Both the position numbers and the translations under genes were made by a program. The notes beneath the pieces are model-generated. The model was not told where the DNA came from. It saw nothing but the letters and a program-made list of their open reading frames with translations, and searched no databases. This document shows, piece by piece, positions 1-8,430 of a stretch of 64,000 nt of DNA (its first letter is position 1; each line of letters opens with the position of its first letter). The DNA lies in contig CAVVAH010000008.1 in NCBI GenBank assembly GCA_963746175.1, positions 434,001 through 498,000 on the forward strand, in the 5' to 3' direction. Source of the DNA: CAVVAH01 sp963746175 (GTDB lineage Bacteria; Actinomycetota; Actinomycetes; JACCUZ01).

Positions 1-1
1 G

Positions 2-118
2 GAGCGCGCCGAGCGTGGCCGTCAGGAGGAGACGGCAGGCCGTCCGCAGGACCCGGACAGGCGCCGAGGTGCGAGACCGGACGTGCCGGCGAGCGTCGCC
101 GGACGTGCGTGGTGCCAC
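2..118 (-). CDS. Possible 5' end of a secreted-protein gene (partial)
   Basis: A minus-strand frame opens with GTG at 116-118 and runs off the window edge after 39 codons. A Shine-Dalgarno-like purine stretch (GGAGG and GAGG on the minus strand, within 119-135) precedes it. The predicted start is arginine-rich and is followed by a hydrophobic run (LLLTATLGAL), which looks like the beginning of a signal peptide. It would follow the secreted protein gene at 280-810 on the same strand. The fragment is too short to name a family, and a chance open frame cannot be excluded. Confidence 0.35.
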   Translation of the reverse strand, partial: MAPRTSGDARRHVRSRTSAPVRVLRTACRLLLTATLGAL

Positions 119-279
119 TTCCTCAGTCCTCCCTCCGGTACCCGCCCTGCTGGCGCGGGAGATTGCCCGTCCCCCATCTGTCGGCGGCCGGCTCTGGATC
201 CTGGATAGTCCTCGCGGCAACTTCTGCCCGGTGAGCGAACTAGCCCGTTCGGGTGACGCGGAAGCTCCGGCCCGGCAGG

Positions 280-810
280 TCAGGTGGCGTCGTGGCTCGG
301 CCGGCGACGCGACCGGCGACGCGAGCGGTTGCCCATGAGGGCTCCACCGCCGGCGGTGACGAGCAGGCTGAACGCCAGCGCCGCGAGGAGGTTCCCCTCG
401 GCGGTCACCGTGGTGCTGGGGCAGACGGCCGACGTGGTCAGGCTGTAGTCGACACCGTTCAGGCGCCACTTGGCCTTGGACCAGTCGGTCGCCTTGAAGG
501 TCGCCTGCACGGCGTTGGACGTCGTGCCCGGCGCGAAGGACTCCGGCTGGCCCTGGTCGTCGGCACCCGGGTCGAACTTGTTCTCGCCGCCGACCTTGAG
601 GGTCACCACGGCCGGGTCGTTGTTCGTCACGTCGATGTTGACCGAGTACGACCCGTCCGGGTTCACGAAGTAGCAGCTCGGCGCGGCGGTCAGGGTGCCC
701 TTCGCCAAGGCTGCAGAGGCCGGCCCAGCACACAGGACGGCCGCCCCGCCTGCGATCGCGAGCATTGCGGGCACCATCGCCCACCGTCGCACTGTCCTCG
801 CGCCGCGCAT
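280..810 (-). CDS. Small secreted, membrane-anchored protein of unknown function
   Basis: The 176-residue product starts with a classic signal peptide: a basic n-region, a hydrophobic core around residues 10-30 and an ASA cleavage motif near residue 33. The mature part (about 35-135) is rich in Thr, Val, Asn and Asp and has two cysteines, which suggests a small beta-sandwich surface domain. A second hydrophobic segment near residues 140-158 is followed by a dense Arg/Ser tail, so the protein is probably held in the membrane by its C-terminus. No LPXTG motif is visible, so sortase anchoring is unlikely. I do not recognise the family. It lies downstream of rho, separated by about 590 bases of hairpin-rich DNA, so it is probably transcribed separately. 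Confidence 0.7.
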   Translation of the reverse strand: MRGARTVRRWAMVPAMLAIAGGAAVLCAGPASAALAKGTLTAAPSCYFVNPDGSYSVNIDVTNNDPAVVTLKVGGENKFDPGADDQGQPESFAPGTTSNAVQATFKATDWSKAKWRLNGVDYSLTTSAVCPSTTVTAEGNLLAALAFSLLVTAGGGALMGNRSRRRSRRRPSHDAT

Positions 811-1095
811 CCCGCTGCCTCTCGTCCGTCATGGTCACGGAGCGGCTGCTCCGCCACCGTTCGGACGTTTCTTCGGCGCGGGACGACGTCGTCTGAATGG
901 GCCCAGCGGCCCCGCAGGGCGTCGGAACGTACTACGCCGCCCGGGTGAGACCAGGAACGATGCCGGCTGTGGGGCCATGAGGTCGGAGGTGCCTGACCGT
1001 CGCAGGTGCTCCTGCTCCCCGTCAGAGCGCCAGGACGGACAGCCCCCGGTGCCTCGTCGCCCGCCGCCGGTCTCGACCCTGCTCCCACCTGCAAA

Positions 1096-1115
1096 TGATC
1101 ACGGGCCCGTGATCA
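1096..1115. repeat. 20-bp perfect palindrome, TGATCACGGG type
   Basis: The sequence TGATCACGGGCCCGTGATCA is perfectly self-complementary without a loop and is preceded by GCAAA. It closely resembles the palindrome at 1152-1183 and belongs to the same GATC-based set of 3'-end hairpins. Its function is unknown. As RNA it could extend the rho terminator region, and as DNA it could bind a dimeric protein. Confidence 0.7.
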
Positions 1116-1151
1116 ACACACCCCGACCGCGGTGACTTCGCCACGGTTGGT

Positions 1152-1183
1152 GGCAAATGATCACGGTCCCGTGATCATTTGCC
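1152..1183. repeat. Perfect 15-bp inverted repeat, GCAAATGATCACGG type
   Basis: GGCAAATGATCACGG at 1152-1166 is exactly repeated in inverse at 1169-1183, with only TC between the arms. It shares its GCAAATGATCACGG core with the palindrome at 1091-1115, 56 bases away, so the two form a pair. A 2-base gap is too tight for an efficient RNA loop, which favours either a DNA-binding site or a hairpin opening at the base pairs next to the gap. Confidence 0.7.
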
Positions 1184-1320
1184 CAGGCACGACGGCGACG
1201 GGCGGACCGCGGGTACGGCGGCAGCCCGATGCTCGTCCCGGCCGCTCTGACGGTGTGCCGCCCACGCAGCCGCACGGTGATCCACAGCGCATCCGCGGCG
1301 GCCCGCCGACCGTCGGTTCG

Positions 1321-1372
1321 ATGATCCACACCGGATCAGCTGGACATTCTCCGGTGGACCGGTGTGGATCAT
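1321..1372. terminator. Hairpin 3' of rho
   Basis: ATGATCCACACCGG (1321-1334) pairs perfectly with CCGGTGTGGATCAT (1359-1372), giving a 14-bp stem around a 24-base loop. It begins 25 bases beyond the rho stop codon, where an intrinsic terminator is expected. No U-run follows, which is usual in actinobacteria. The same TGATCCACACCGG arm recurs in the hairpin after the DUF6104 gene at 39611-39678. Confidence 0.6.
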
Positions 1373-1396
1373 GAAGCCCGCTGCGTCAGGCGTGTG

Positions 1397-3223
1397 TCAG
1401 TCGTCGTCCTTGCCGGCGCCGTTGCCCGGCATCGGCATGGTCTGCTGCACCTGGCGGAGGAACTCGGCGTTGCTGTTGGTCTTCTTCATCCGGTCGAGGA
1501 GCAGGTCCAGGGCCTGGCCGGTGTCGAGCGCGTGCAGGACCCGGCGGAGCTTCCAGACGACCTGGAGCTCGTCCTTGCCCATGAGGATGTCCTCGCGACG
1601 GGTCCCGGACGCGTCCACGTCGACCGCGGGGAAGACCCGCTTGTCCGCGAGCCTCCGGTCGAGCTTGAGCTCCATGTTGCCGGTGCCCTTGAACTCCTCG
1701 AAGATGACCTCGTCCATCCGCGAGCCGGTCTCGACGAGAGCCGTGGCGAGGATGGTCAGCGAGCCGCCGTTCTCGATGTTGCGCGCCGCGCCGAAGAACT
1801 TCTTCGGCGGGTAGAGCGCCGTCGAGTCGACGCCGCCGGAGAGGATCCGGCCGCTTGCCGGGGCCGCTAGGTTGTACGCGCGGCCGAGGCGGGTGATGCC
1901 GTCGAGCAGGATGACCACGTCGTGCCCGAGCTCCACGAGGCGCTTGGCGCGCTCGATCGAGAGCTCCGCGACGATCGTGTGGTCCTCGGCCGGCCGGTCG
2001 AAGGTCGAGGCGATGACCTCGCCCTTCACCGCGCGCTGCATGTCGGTGACCTCCTCCGGGCGCTCGTCGACGAGCACGACCATGAGGTGGACCTCGGGGT
2101 TGTTGGTCGAGATGGCGTTCGCGATCGCCTGCATGACCATCGTCTTGCCGGACTTGGACGGCGACACGATGAGGCCGCGCTGGCCCTTGCCGATCGGCGC
2201 GACCAGGTCGATGACCCGGGTGGTGAGCAGGTGCGGCTCGGTCTCGAGGCGAAGTCGCTCCTGCGGGTACAGCGGGGTCAGCTTGCTGAACTCGACCCGG
2301 GTCCGGGCCTTGTCCGGGTCGGCGCCGTTGACGCTGTCGAGCCGGACCAGCGCGTTGAACTTCTCCTTGCGCTCGCCCTCCTGCGGCTGGCGGACCGCGC
2401 CGGTGATCGCGTCGCCCTTGCGCAGGCCGGCCTTGCGGACCTGGGCCAGCGACACGTACACGTCGTTGGCGCCGGGCAGGTAGCCCGAGGTCCGCACGAA
2501 CGCGTAGTTGTCGTGGATGTCGAGGATCCCGGCGACCGGGACCAGCACGTCGTCCTCGCTGATCTCGGGCAGGCTGCCGTCGCCGTCCTGCGCGGCGAAA
2601 CCGTCCCGCCCACCGCGGCGGTTGCGGTTGCGGTCGCGGTAGCGGCCGCGACGACGGCCCCGTCCGCCGCCGCCGTCGAGGTCGTCGTCGTTCTGGACAC
2701 CCTGCTGGCTCTGGGTGCGGTTCTGCGTGTTCTGGGGGCTCTGGGTGCTCGGCGTGCGCTCACGACCGTGCTGGCCCTGGCCGCGCTCGCCGCGATCCCG
2801 CTGCCGGTCACCGCGGTCGCGCTGGCGGTCGGCGCCGTCCTCGGTGCGGTCCTGGTCGGCGGGCGCGGCATCGTCTGTCTTGGGCTCGGCGCCACGGCTG
2901 CTGCGGGCGGAGCGGTCGCCGCGCTCGCGGCGGGCGCGCGGTGCGGTGCCGGCGGTCGCCGCAGCGGCGCCGCGGCTCGGGGCGGCAGCCGGGCCGGCGG
3001 CCTGGCGCTCCTTGATGGCCTCGATCAGCTGGCCCTTGCGCATCTTGGCGGTGCCGCTGATGCCGAGCTCGCCGGCCAGGCCCTGCAGCTCGGCAAGGAC
3101 CATGCCGGAGAGACCGGTGGCCTTCTTGCGGGCAGGTGCCTTGCCGGTGGCGGCCGGCTCGGAGGAGTCCCCCGACGGTCCCGCGGAGGCGGGCGCGTCG
3201 AGGAGATCGGTGCTGTCGGACAC
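1397..3223 (-). CDS. rho: Transcription termination factor Rho
   Basis: This is the hexameric RNA helicase that terminates transcription. The 608-residue protein shows a Rho_N (SAP-like) domain at about 36-75. A long low-complexity insert rich in Arg, Asp, Gly and Gln follows (about 75-215), then the cold-shock RNA-binding domain (about 220-290, with DNYAFVRTSGYLPG) and the RecA-type motor. The P-loop SPSKSGKT sits near residue 357, and the Walker B region VLVDERPEEV follows. The insert is typical of actinobacterial Rho and makes the protein longer than the roughly 420 residues of E. coli Rho. The gene follows thrB on the same strand after a 313-base leader, a familiar actinobacterial order. 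The long leader would suit autoregulation, but no element is identified. Confidence 0.97.
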   Translation of the reverse strand: MSDSTDLLDAPASAGPSGDSSEPAATGKAPARKKATGLSGMVLAELQGLAGELGISGTAKMRKGQLIEAIKERQAAGPAAAPSRGAAAATAGTAPRARRERGDRSARSSRGAEPKTDDAAPADQDRTEDGADRQRDRGDRQRDRGERGQGQHGRERTPSTQSPQNTQNRTQSQQGVQNDDDLDGGGGRGRRRGRYRDRNRNRRGGRDGFAAQDGDGSLPEISEDDVLVPVAGILDIHDNYAFVRTSGYLPGANDVYVSLAQVRKAGLRKGDAITGAVRQPQEGERKEKFNALVRLDSVNGADPDKARTRVEFSKLTPLYPQERLRLETEPHLLTTRVIDLVAPIGKGQRGLIVSPSKSGKTMVMQAIANAISTNNPEVHLMVVLVDERPEEVTDMQRAVKGEVIASTFDRPAEDHTIVAELSIERAKRLVELGHDVVILLDGITRLGRAYNLAAPASGRILSGGVDSTALYPPKKFFGAARNIENGGSLTILATALVETGSRMDEVIFEEFKGTGNMELKLDRRLADKRVFPAVDVDASGTRREDILMGKDELQVVWKLRRVLHALDTGQALDLLLDRMKKTNSNAEFLRQVQQTMPMPGNGAGKDDD

Positions 3224-3536
3224 TGAGTGGTCCTTCCTGGCGACGGGCCGCGCGACGGCGGCTCCGGTCGGGCTGCTGCGTCCACCGAGGGACGCGGGAA
3301 AGGGGATCGCTCACCAGGTTCCGGGACTGCGCGCGCGGGTGGCCCTGCCGTCCCGTGGGCTCCTCCGTCCGGCGCCCCGGACTCGGGGACGGAACGGTGG
3401 GTGGCCACTGTCGTCGTACGACTGGTACGACCGAGAATTCGTGGCGGGGCACCGGCCACACGCAGTGGCTGCTGGTGCGCTGCCGAGGGTAACACCACGC
3501 GAGAGTGGTTCGTTCCCACCTGCCGAAATCCGCGGG
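3224..3536 (-). other. Leader/intergenic region upstream of rho
   Basis: These 313 bases lie between the thrB stop and the rho start on the minus strand. I see no gene and no strong hairpin. Such long rho leaders are often the site of Rho autoregulation in other bacteria, and that is only an inference here. Confidence 0.4.
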
Positions 3537-4454
3537 TCAGGTCCGCGACGCGGTCGCACCGCGGTCCGCCACTGCCAGCGACAGCACCCGCCATCCGGTC
3601 GGGGCGTGGAGCGGCACGGGTTCGCCCTCGTCCAGCACCAGCACGCTGGGGCCGGCGCCCGACACCACGGCAGCCCGACCCTCGGCGCGCAGTCGCGCCA
3701 CCAGCTCGGCGGTGGCCGGCATGGCAGGACCGCGCTGCGCCTGGTGCAGGCGGTCCTCGGTCGCGGCGAGCAGCACCCCCGTCACGGCAGGTACGGCGGT
3801 GAGCGCGGCGACCAGCAGCGCAGCCCGGCCCGCGGTCAAAGCCGCGTCGGTGTGCGGCACGGTCGTGGGCAGCAGCCCCCGGGCTGTCTCGGTCGACAGC
3901 TGGACCTCCGGGACCAGGACCGTGACGCGCAGGTCCGAGCGGGGGTCGAGCCGGACCGCGCGCACCGCGCCGTCCTCGGACCAGGCGAGGGTGAGGCCGC
4001 CGAGCAGCGCCGCCGCGGCGTTGTCGGGGTGCCCCTCCATCGCGTCGGCCAGCCCCAGCAACGCGTCGTCGCCGAGCCGGTCGATGCCGTCGGTGAGGAG
4101 CGCCCGGCCTGCGAGCAGCCCGGCGACGACCGCTGCCGCGGAGGACCCGAGCCCACGGCCGTGCGGGATCCTGTTGGTGCAGGACAGCGCGAGCGGCGGG
4201 TGCCGCTCGCCGAGCTCGTCCAGCGCGCGGTGCACGGCGCGCACGACGAGGTGCGACGCGTCGGAGGGCACGGCGCCGGCGCCCTCGCCGGTGACCGTCA
4301 CCTCGACCGTGTCTCCGTCGGCCGGGTCGCCCGCGGTGACCACCACCTCGTCGTGCAGGTCGAGCGCGAGGCCGAGGCAGTCGAAGCCGGGTCCGAGGTT
4401 GGCGCTGGTGGCGGGCACCCGCACCGTGACCGGGCCGCCGCGGACGAGGCTCAT
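3537..4454 (-). CDS. thrB: Homoserine kinase
   Basis: The enzyme phosphorylates L-homoserine with ATP to O-phosphohomoserine, the last-but-one step to threonine. The 305-residue product is a GHMP-family kinase: an N-terminal strand and loop with ATSANLGPGFDCLG (about 13-26), the ATP-binding motif PHGRGLGSSAAA near residue 97, and the C-terminal VSGAGPSVL motif near residue 270. The ATG at 4452-4454 overlaps the thrC stop, so the two are translationally coupled. Longer upstream extensions of this frame run through thrC and are not real. It is the last gene of the hom-thrC-thrB unit before rho. Confidence 0.95.
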   Translation of the reverse strand: MSLVRGGPVTVRVPATSANLGPGFDCLGLALDLHDEVVVTAGDPADGDTVEVTVTGEGAGAVPSDASHLVVRAVHRALDELGERHPPLALSCTNRIPHGRGLGSSAAAVVAGLLAGRALLTDGIDRLGDDALLGLADAMEGHPDNAAAALLGGLTLAWSEDGAVRAVRLDPRSDLRVTVLVPEVQLSTETARGLLPTTVPHTDAALTAGRAALLVAALTAVPAVTGVLLAATEDRLHQAQRGPAMPATAELVARLRAEGRAAVVSGAGPSVLVLDEGEPVPLHAPTGWRVLSLAVADRGATASRT

Positions 4455-5515
4455 GCCGGGAGCAGGCCGAGGACGCCGGCGGCGGTGCGGACGTCGGCAG
4501 CCACCGTCGTGGTGTCGATGGTGATCTCGCGCAGCGCGGTCTCGGTGTCCTTGAGCCCGTTGCCGGTGACGGTGCACACGACCTGCAGCCCGGCGTCCAG
4601 CAGGCCCTGCTCGTGGCACTGCAGCAGCCCCGCCACGGAGGCGGCGCTGGCCGGCTCGACGAAGACGCCCTCCCGCGAGGACAGCAGCCGCTGCGCGTCG
4701 AGGATGGCTCGGTCGCTCACCGCGTCGATCCGGCCGCCGGACTCGTCGCGGGCGGCGACCGCGCCGGCCCAGGACGCCGGGTCGCCGATGCGGATCGCGG
4801 TGGCGACGGTCTCGGGGTCGGCGACCCGCTCGCCGCGCACGATCGGTGCCGCACCCTCGGCCTGGAAGCCCCACATGCGCGGCGCCGTGCAGAGACCGTC
4901 GGCGGCGTACTCGACGTAGCCGCGCCAGTACGCCGTGATGTTGCCGGCGTTGCCGACGGGGAGGCAGTGCACGTCGGGCGCCCGGCCGAGGGCGTCGACG
5001 ACCTCGAACGACGCGGTCTTCTGGCCCTCGATCCGGAAGTCGTTCACCGAGTTGACCAGCGAGACGGGCAGCTCGTCGGCCAGGCCACGGGCCAGCCGCA
5101 GGCAGTCGTCGAAACCGCCCTCGACCTGCAGCAGCCGCGAGCCGTGCACCAGCGCCTGCGCGAGCTTGCCGGCCGCGATCCGGCCGTGCGGCACCAGCAC
5201 GATGCAGTCGATGCCGGCCTTGCCGGCGTACGCCGCGGCGGACGCGCTGGTGTTGCCGGTGGAGGCGCAGATGACCGCGGTGGCGCCTTCCTCGACGGCC
5301 TTGGAGATGGCCATCGTCATGCCGCGGTCCTTGAACGATCCGGTCGGGTTCGCACCCTCCACCTTGAGGTGCACGTCGCAGCCGGTGAGCTCGGACAGGT
5401 GGTGCGCGCGGACGAGTGGTGTGCCGCCCTCCCCCAGGCTGATGACGGGGGTGCTGGGGCCGACGGGCAGCCGCTCGCCGTACTCGGCGATCACGCCGCG
5501 CCAGGTGTGCGCCAC
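4451..5515 (-). CDS. thrC: Threonine synthase
   Basis: This PLP enzyme converts O-phosphohomoserine to threonine. The 354-residue protein is a fold-type II enzyme: GEGGTPLVRAHHLSEL near the N-terminus and the PLP lysine in NPTGSFKDRGMT (about residue 62). STGNTSASAAAYAGKAG follows and the phosphate-binding loop PVGNAGNITAYW lies near residue 190. The length fits the short actinobacterial form. I chose the GTG at 5513-5515, two bases after the hom stop, because the conserved N-terminus begins there. The 4-base overlap with thrB indicates one transcript for the whole threonine branch. Confidence 0.95.
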   Translation of the reverse strand: MAHTWRGVIAEYGERLPVGPSTPVISLGEGGTPLVRAHHLSELTGCDVHLKVEGANPTGSFKDRGMTMAISKAVEEGATAVICASTGNTSASAAAYAGKAGIDCIVLVPHGRIAAGKLAQALVHGSRLLQVEGGFDDCLRLARGLADELPVSLVNSVNDFRIEGQKTASFEVVDALGRAPDVHCLPVGNAGNITAYWRGYVEYAADGLCTAPRMWGFQAEGAAPIVRGERVADPETVATAIRIGDPASWAGAVAARDESGGRIDAVSDRAILDAQRLLSSREGVFVEPASAASVAGLLQCHEQGLLDAGLQVVCTVTGNGLKDTETALREITIDTTTVAADVRTAAGVLGLLPA

Positions 5516-5517
5516 GG

Positions 5518-6813
5518 TCAGCGGCCCTCGACGCGCATGACACTCAGCACCCGGCGTACGACGTCGAGCCCGCGGAGGGCCTCGACGGTGGACGACAGGG
5601 CCGCGTCGGTGGCGTGGTGCGTGACGATGACGAGCACCGCGTCGTCCTCGCCGTGCTTCTCCTGGCGGACCGTCTCGATCGAGACGCCGTGCTCGGCGAA
5701 CGCCGTCGCCACCTGCGCGAGGACGCCGGAGCGGTCGGCCACGTCGAGGCTCACGTGGTAGCGCGTGACGGTCTCGCCCATGGGACGCAGGCGCAGGTCG
5801 GCGTACGCCGACTCTCCGGGCCCGCGACCGCCGGAGACCTTGTGCCGCGCCACGGCGACGATGTCGCCCAGCACCGCGCTCGCGGTGGGGGACCCGCCGG
5901 CGCCGCGGCCGTAGAACATGAGCTCGCCGGCCGCCTCGCACTCGACGAAGACCGCGTTGAACGCCTCGCGTACCGACGCCAGCGGGTGGCTCGTCGGGAT
6001 CATCGCGGGGTGCGCGCGCACGCCGACGCTGGTGCCGTCGTCGGACAGCTCGGCGATCGCGAGCAGCTTGACGACGCAGCCCATCGCGCGGGCGCTCGCG
6101 ACGTCGGCGCTGGTCACCTCGGTCATGCCCTCGCGGTGCACGTCGGCCGCGGTGACGCGGGTGTGGAACGCCAGCGCGGCCAGGATGGCCGCCTTCGCCG
6201 CCGCGTCGAACGCCTCGACGTCGGCAGTCGGGTCGGCCTCGGCGTAGCCGAGTGCCTGGGCCTCCTCGAGGGCGTCCGTGAAGCTCGCGCCGCTCTCGGT
6301 CATCCGGGTCAGGATGTAGTTCGTCGTGCCGTTGACGATGCCCAGCACCCGGCGCACCCGGTCGCCGGCGAGCGACTCGCGCAACGGTCGCAGCAGCGGG
6401 ATCGCGCCGGCGACCGCTGCCTCGTAGTAGAGGTCGGCGGCGTGCTTGTCCGCCGCCTCGAAGAGCGTGGCGCCGTCCTCCGCGAGCAGGGCCTTGTTGG
6501 CGGTGACGACCGAGGCGCCGGACTCGAGGCCCGCGAGGATCAGGGTGCGGGCCGGCTCGATGCCGCCGATGACCTCGACCACGATGTCGACGTCGCCGCG
6601 CCGTACGAGGGCCTCGGCGTCGGTCGTGAACAGCGCGGGGTCGACCGGCAGGTCGCCGCGGTCGCGGGCGGTCCGACGCACCGCGATACCGGCCAGCTCC
6701 AGCGGCCGCCCGATGCGAGCGGCCAGGTCGTCGGCGTGCGTGGTGAGCAGCCGGGCCACCTCGCTGCCGACGGTGCCGCACCCCAGCAGCGCGACGCGCA
6801 GCGCCTGTCCCAT
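5518..6813 (-). CDS. hom: Homoserine dehydrogenase
   Basis: It reduces aspartate semialdehyde to homoserine with NAD(P)H, the entry to threonine and methionine synthesis. The 431-residue protein has the dinucleotide motif GCGTVGSEVARLL at about 11-23. The conserved ANKALLAEDG lies near residue 100 and VNGTTNYILTRM near residue 160. A C-terminal ACT domain (about 350-430, GVLAQVATAFAEHGVSI) probably mediates threonine feedback inhibition. The ATG at 6811-6813 is well placed. The GATC hairpin upstream (6954-7027) separates it from lysA, so hom probably has its own promoter in 6814-6953. Confidence 0.96.
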   Translation of the reverse strand: MGQALRVALLGCGTVGSEVARLLTTHADDLAARIGRPLELAGIAVRRTARDRGDLPVDPALFTTDAEALVRRGDVDIVVEVIGGIEPARTLILAGLESGASVVTANKALLAEDGATLFEAADKHAADLYYEAAVAGAIPLLRPLRESLAGDRVRRVLGIVNGTTNYILTRMTESGASFTDALEEAQALGYAEADPTADVEAFDAAAKAAILAALAFHTRVTAADVHREGMTEVTSADVASARAMGCVVKLLAIAELSDDGTSVGVRAHPAMIPTSHPLASVREAFNAVFVECEAAGELMFYGRGAGGSPTASAVLGDIVAVARHKVSGGRGPGESAYADLRLRPMGETVTRYHVSLDVADRSGVLAQVATAFAEHGVSIETVRQEKHGEDDAVLVIVTHHATDAALSSTVEALRGLDVVRRVLSVMRVEGR

Positions 6814-6953
6814 GCGCCCAGCCTGTCAGAGACCCCGCGCGGGCACCGGCACCGACCGCGATCCGGTCCGGGTGATCGGCGACGAACCCGCCACCCGACA
6901 TCTGCCAGAGCCGCCGGGACGGGAGGTGCTGCCTCGTCCCGCCCGTCAACGCA

Positions 6954-7027
6954 TGATCGTTTGCGACTTGGCTCCCCGACACGCCGTTCATCGCCCGGCG
7001 TGTCGGGGACTCAGGTCGCAAACGATC
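6954..7027. repeat. Nested palindromic element 3' of lysA (copy 1)
   Basis: The outer arms GATCGTTTGCGAC (6955-6967) and GTCGCAAACGATC (7015-7027) are perfectly complementary. The inner arms CCCCGACACGCCG (6974-6986) and CGGCGTGTCGGGG (6996-7008) are also perfect and close on a 9-base loop. The element starts 12 bases past the lysA stop, so it probably acts as the lysA terminator. A near-identical copy lies at 34139-34213 behind an unrelated gene, so this is a dispersed repeat and not a locally evolved terminator. Confidence 0.85.
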
Positions 7028-7038
7028 TTTGTCTGGGG

Positions 7039-8421
7039 TCAGCCGAGGTCGAGGGCGAGCAGGTCGTCGACGGTCTCGCGCCGCAGGATCACCCGGCTGC
7101 CCCCCTCATGGACGGCGACCACCGGCGGCCGGGGCACGTGGTTGTACGTCGAGGCCATCGACCGGCAGTACGCACCGGTGGCGGCCACCGCCAGCAGGTC
7201 GCCGGGCACGACGTCGGCGGGCAGCCAGGCGTCCTTGACGACGACGTCGCCGCTCTCGCAGTGCTTGCCGACGACCCGCGCCAGCATCGGCGGCGCCGCC
7301 GAGGCGCGGTTGGCGAGCACGACGGTGTAGTCGGCGTCGTAGAGCGCGGTGCGGATGTTGTCGCTCATCCCGCCGTCGACGGACACGAAGGTGCGCACGC
7401 CCTCGACCGGCTTGACGGTGCCGACCTCGTAGACGGTCACGGTGCCCGGGCCGACGATGCCGCGGCCGGGCTCGATGGCGAGCGTGGGCACGGCGAGACG
7501 GGACGCGACGCACTCGCGCTCGACGATGCCGCGCAACGACCGGCCCATCTCGACGACGTCTGCCGGGTCGTCCGTACTGGTGTACGCGATGCCGAGGCCA
7601 CCGCCGAGGTTGAGCTCGGGCAGCTCGGCGCCCAGCTCGTCGCGGACCTCGGCGAGCAGCCCCACGACCCGGTGCGCCGCGACCTCGAAGCCGCCGGCGT
7701 CGAAGATCTGCGAGCCGATGTGCGAGTGCAGGCCCACCAGCTCGAGGCCGGGGGCGGCGTGCACCCTGCGGACGGCGTCGAGCGCATCGCCGCCCGCGAG
7801 CGAGAAGCCGAACTTCTGGTCCTCGTGCGCGGTCGCGATGAACTCGTGCGTGTGCGCCTCGACCCCGACGGTGGCACGTACCAGGACGCGCTGCGTGACG
7901 CCGCGCTCGACGCAGAGCCCGCTCAGCCGGTCGATCTCGACGAGCGAGTCCACGACGACCCGGCCGACCCCGGCGTCGAGCGCCGCGGCGAGCTCGGCGA
8001 CCGACTTGTTGTTGCCGTGCAGCAGCAGCCGGTCGCCTGGGAAGCCGGCGCGCACCGCGACGGCGAGCTCGCCGCCGGTGCAGACGTCGAGCCCGAGCCC
8101 CTCCTCCTCGACCCAGCGTGCGACCGCGGTGCTGAGGAACGCCTTCGCGGCGTAGAAGACCTTCGCGCCGCCGAACGCCTCGCGGTAGTCGCGGCACCGG
8201 CGCCGCAGGTCCGCCTCGTCCATGAGGAAGGCCGGGCTGCCGTGCTCGGCGACGAGATCACGGACGTCGTGACCGCGCAGCGCGAGGTGCCCGGCTCCGG
8301 CACGCGTCATGCCGAGCGGCCAGACCCCGCTGTCGAGGGCGTCGAGGTCGTCCGGCGGACCGCCGTGCAGCCCCTCGTGGGCGAGCTCGCCGGACCTGGG
8401 TCCGGCCGGGTGGACGCGCAT
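7039..8421 (-). CDS. lysA: Diaminopimelate decarboxylase
   Basis: It decarboxylates meso-diaminopimelate to lysine and is a PLP fold-type III (alanine racemase-like barrel) enzyme. The PLP lysine lies in VFYAAKAFLS near residue 92. HSHIGSQIFDAGGF and the glycine-rich ELNLGGGLGIAY (phosphate binding) follow, and the C-terminal beta domain has the CESGDVV motif with the substrate-contacting cysteine. At 460 residues it matches actinobacterial LysA. The ATG at 8419-8421 gives a usual N-terminus. It lies upstream of hom on the same strand, grouping the aspartate-family pathways, but a strong hairpin follows it. Confidence 0.96.
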   Translation of the reverse strand: MRVHPAGPRSGELAHEGLHGGPPDDLDALDSGVWPLGMTRAGAGHLALRGHDVRDLVAEHGSPAFLMDEADLRRRCRDYREAFGGAKVFYAAKAFLSTAVARWVEEEGLGLDVCTGGELAVAVRAGFPGDRLLLHGNNKSVAELAAALDAGVGRVVVDSLVEIDRLSGLCVERGVTQRVLVRATVGVEAHTHEFIATAHEDQKFGFSLAGGDALDAVRRVHAAPGLELVGLHSHIGSQIFDAGGFEVAAHRVVGLLAEVRDELGAELPELNLGGGLGIAYTSTDDPADVVEMGRSLRGIVERECVASRLAVPTLAIEPGRGIVGPGTVTVYEVGTVKPVEGVRTFVSVDGGMSDNIRTALYDADYTVVLANRASAAPPMLARVVGKHCESGDVVVKDAWLPADVVPGDLLAVAATGAYCRSMASTYNHVPRPPVVAVHEGGSRVILRRETVDDLLALDLG

Positions 8422-8430
8422 GCGGCAACG

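Larger units (their letters stand above)
811..1396. other. Intergenic region with three large palindromes
   Basis: This gap separates the rho stop from the start of the secreted-protein gene. It holds three strong inverted repeats, listed separately (1096-1115, 1152-1183, 1321-1372). I see no convincing gene in it: the open frames here read through the palindromes and show no ribosome binding site. The promoter of the 280-810 gene should lie between 811 and about 1090, but I cannot point to a clear -35/-10 pair. Confidence 0.6.

Noticed and set aside
1091..1372. A replication origin with DnaA boxes
   Set aside because: No TTATCCACA-type boxes, AT-rich stretch or dnaA/dnaN genes are seen. The palindromes fit the 3'-end hairpin family better.
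2715..4919. A 734-codon plus-strand frame opposite rho, thrB and thrC
   Set aside because: The composition (Arg, Ser, Pro, Gly) is typical of antisense translation, and the opposing genes are certain.
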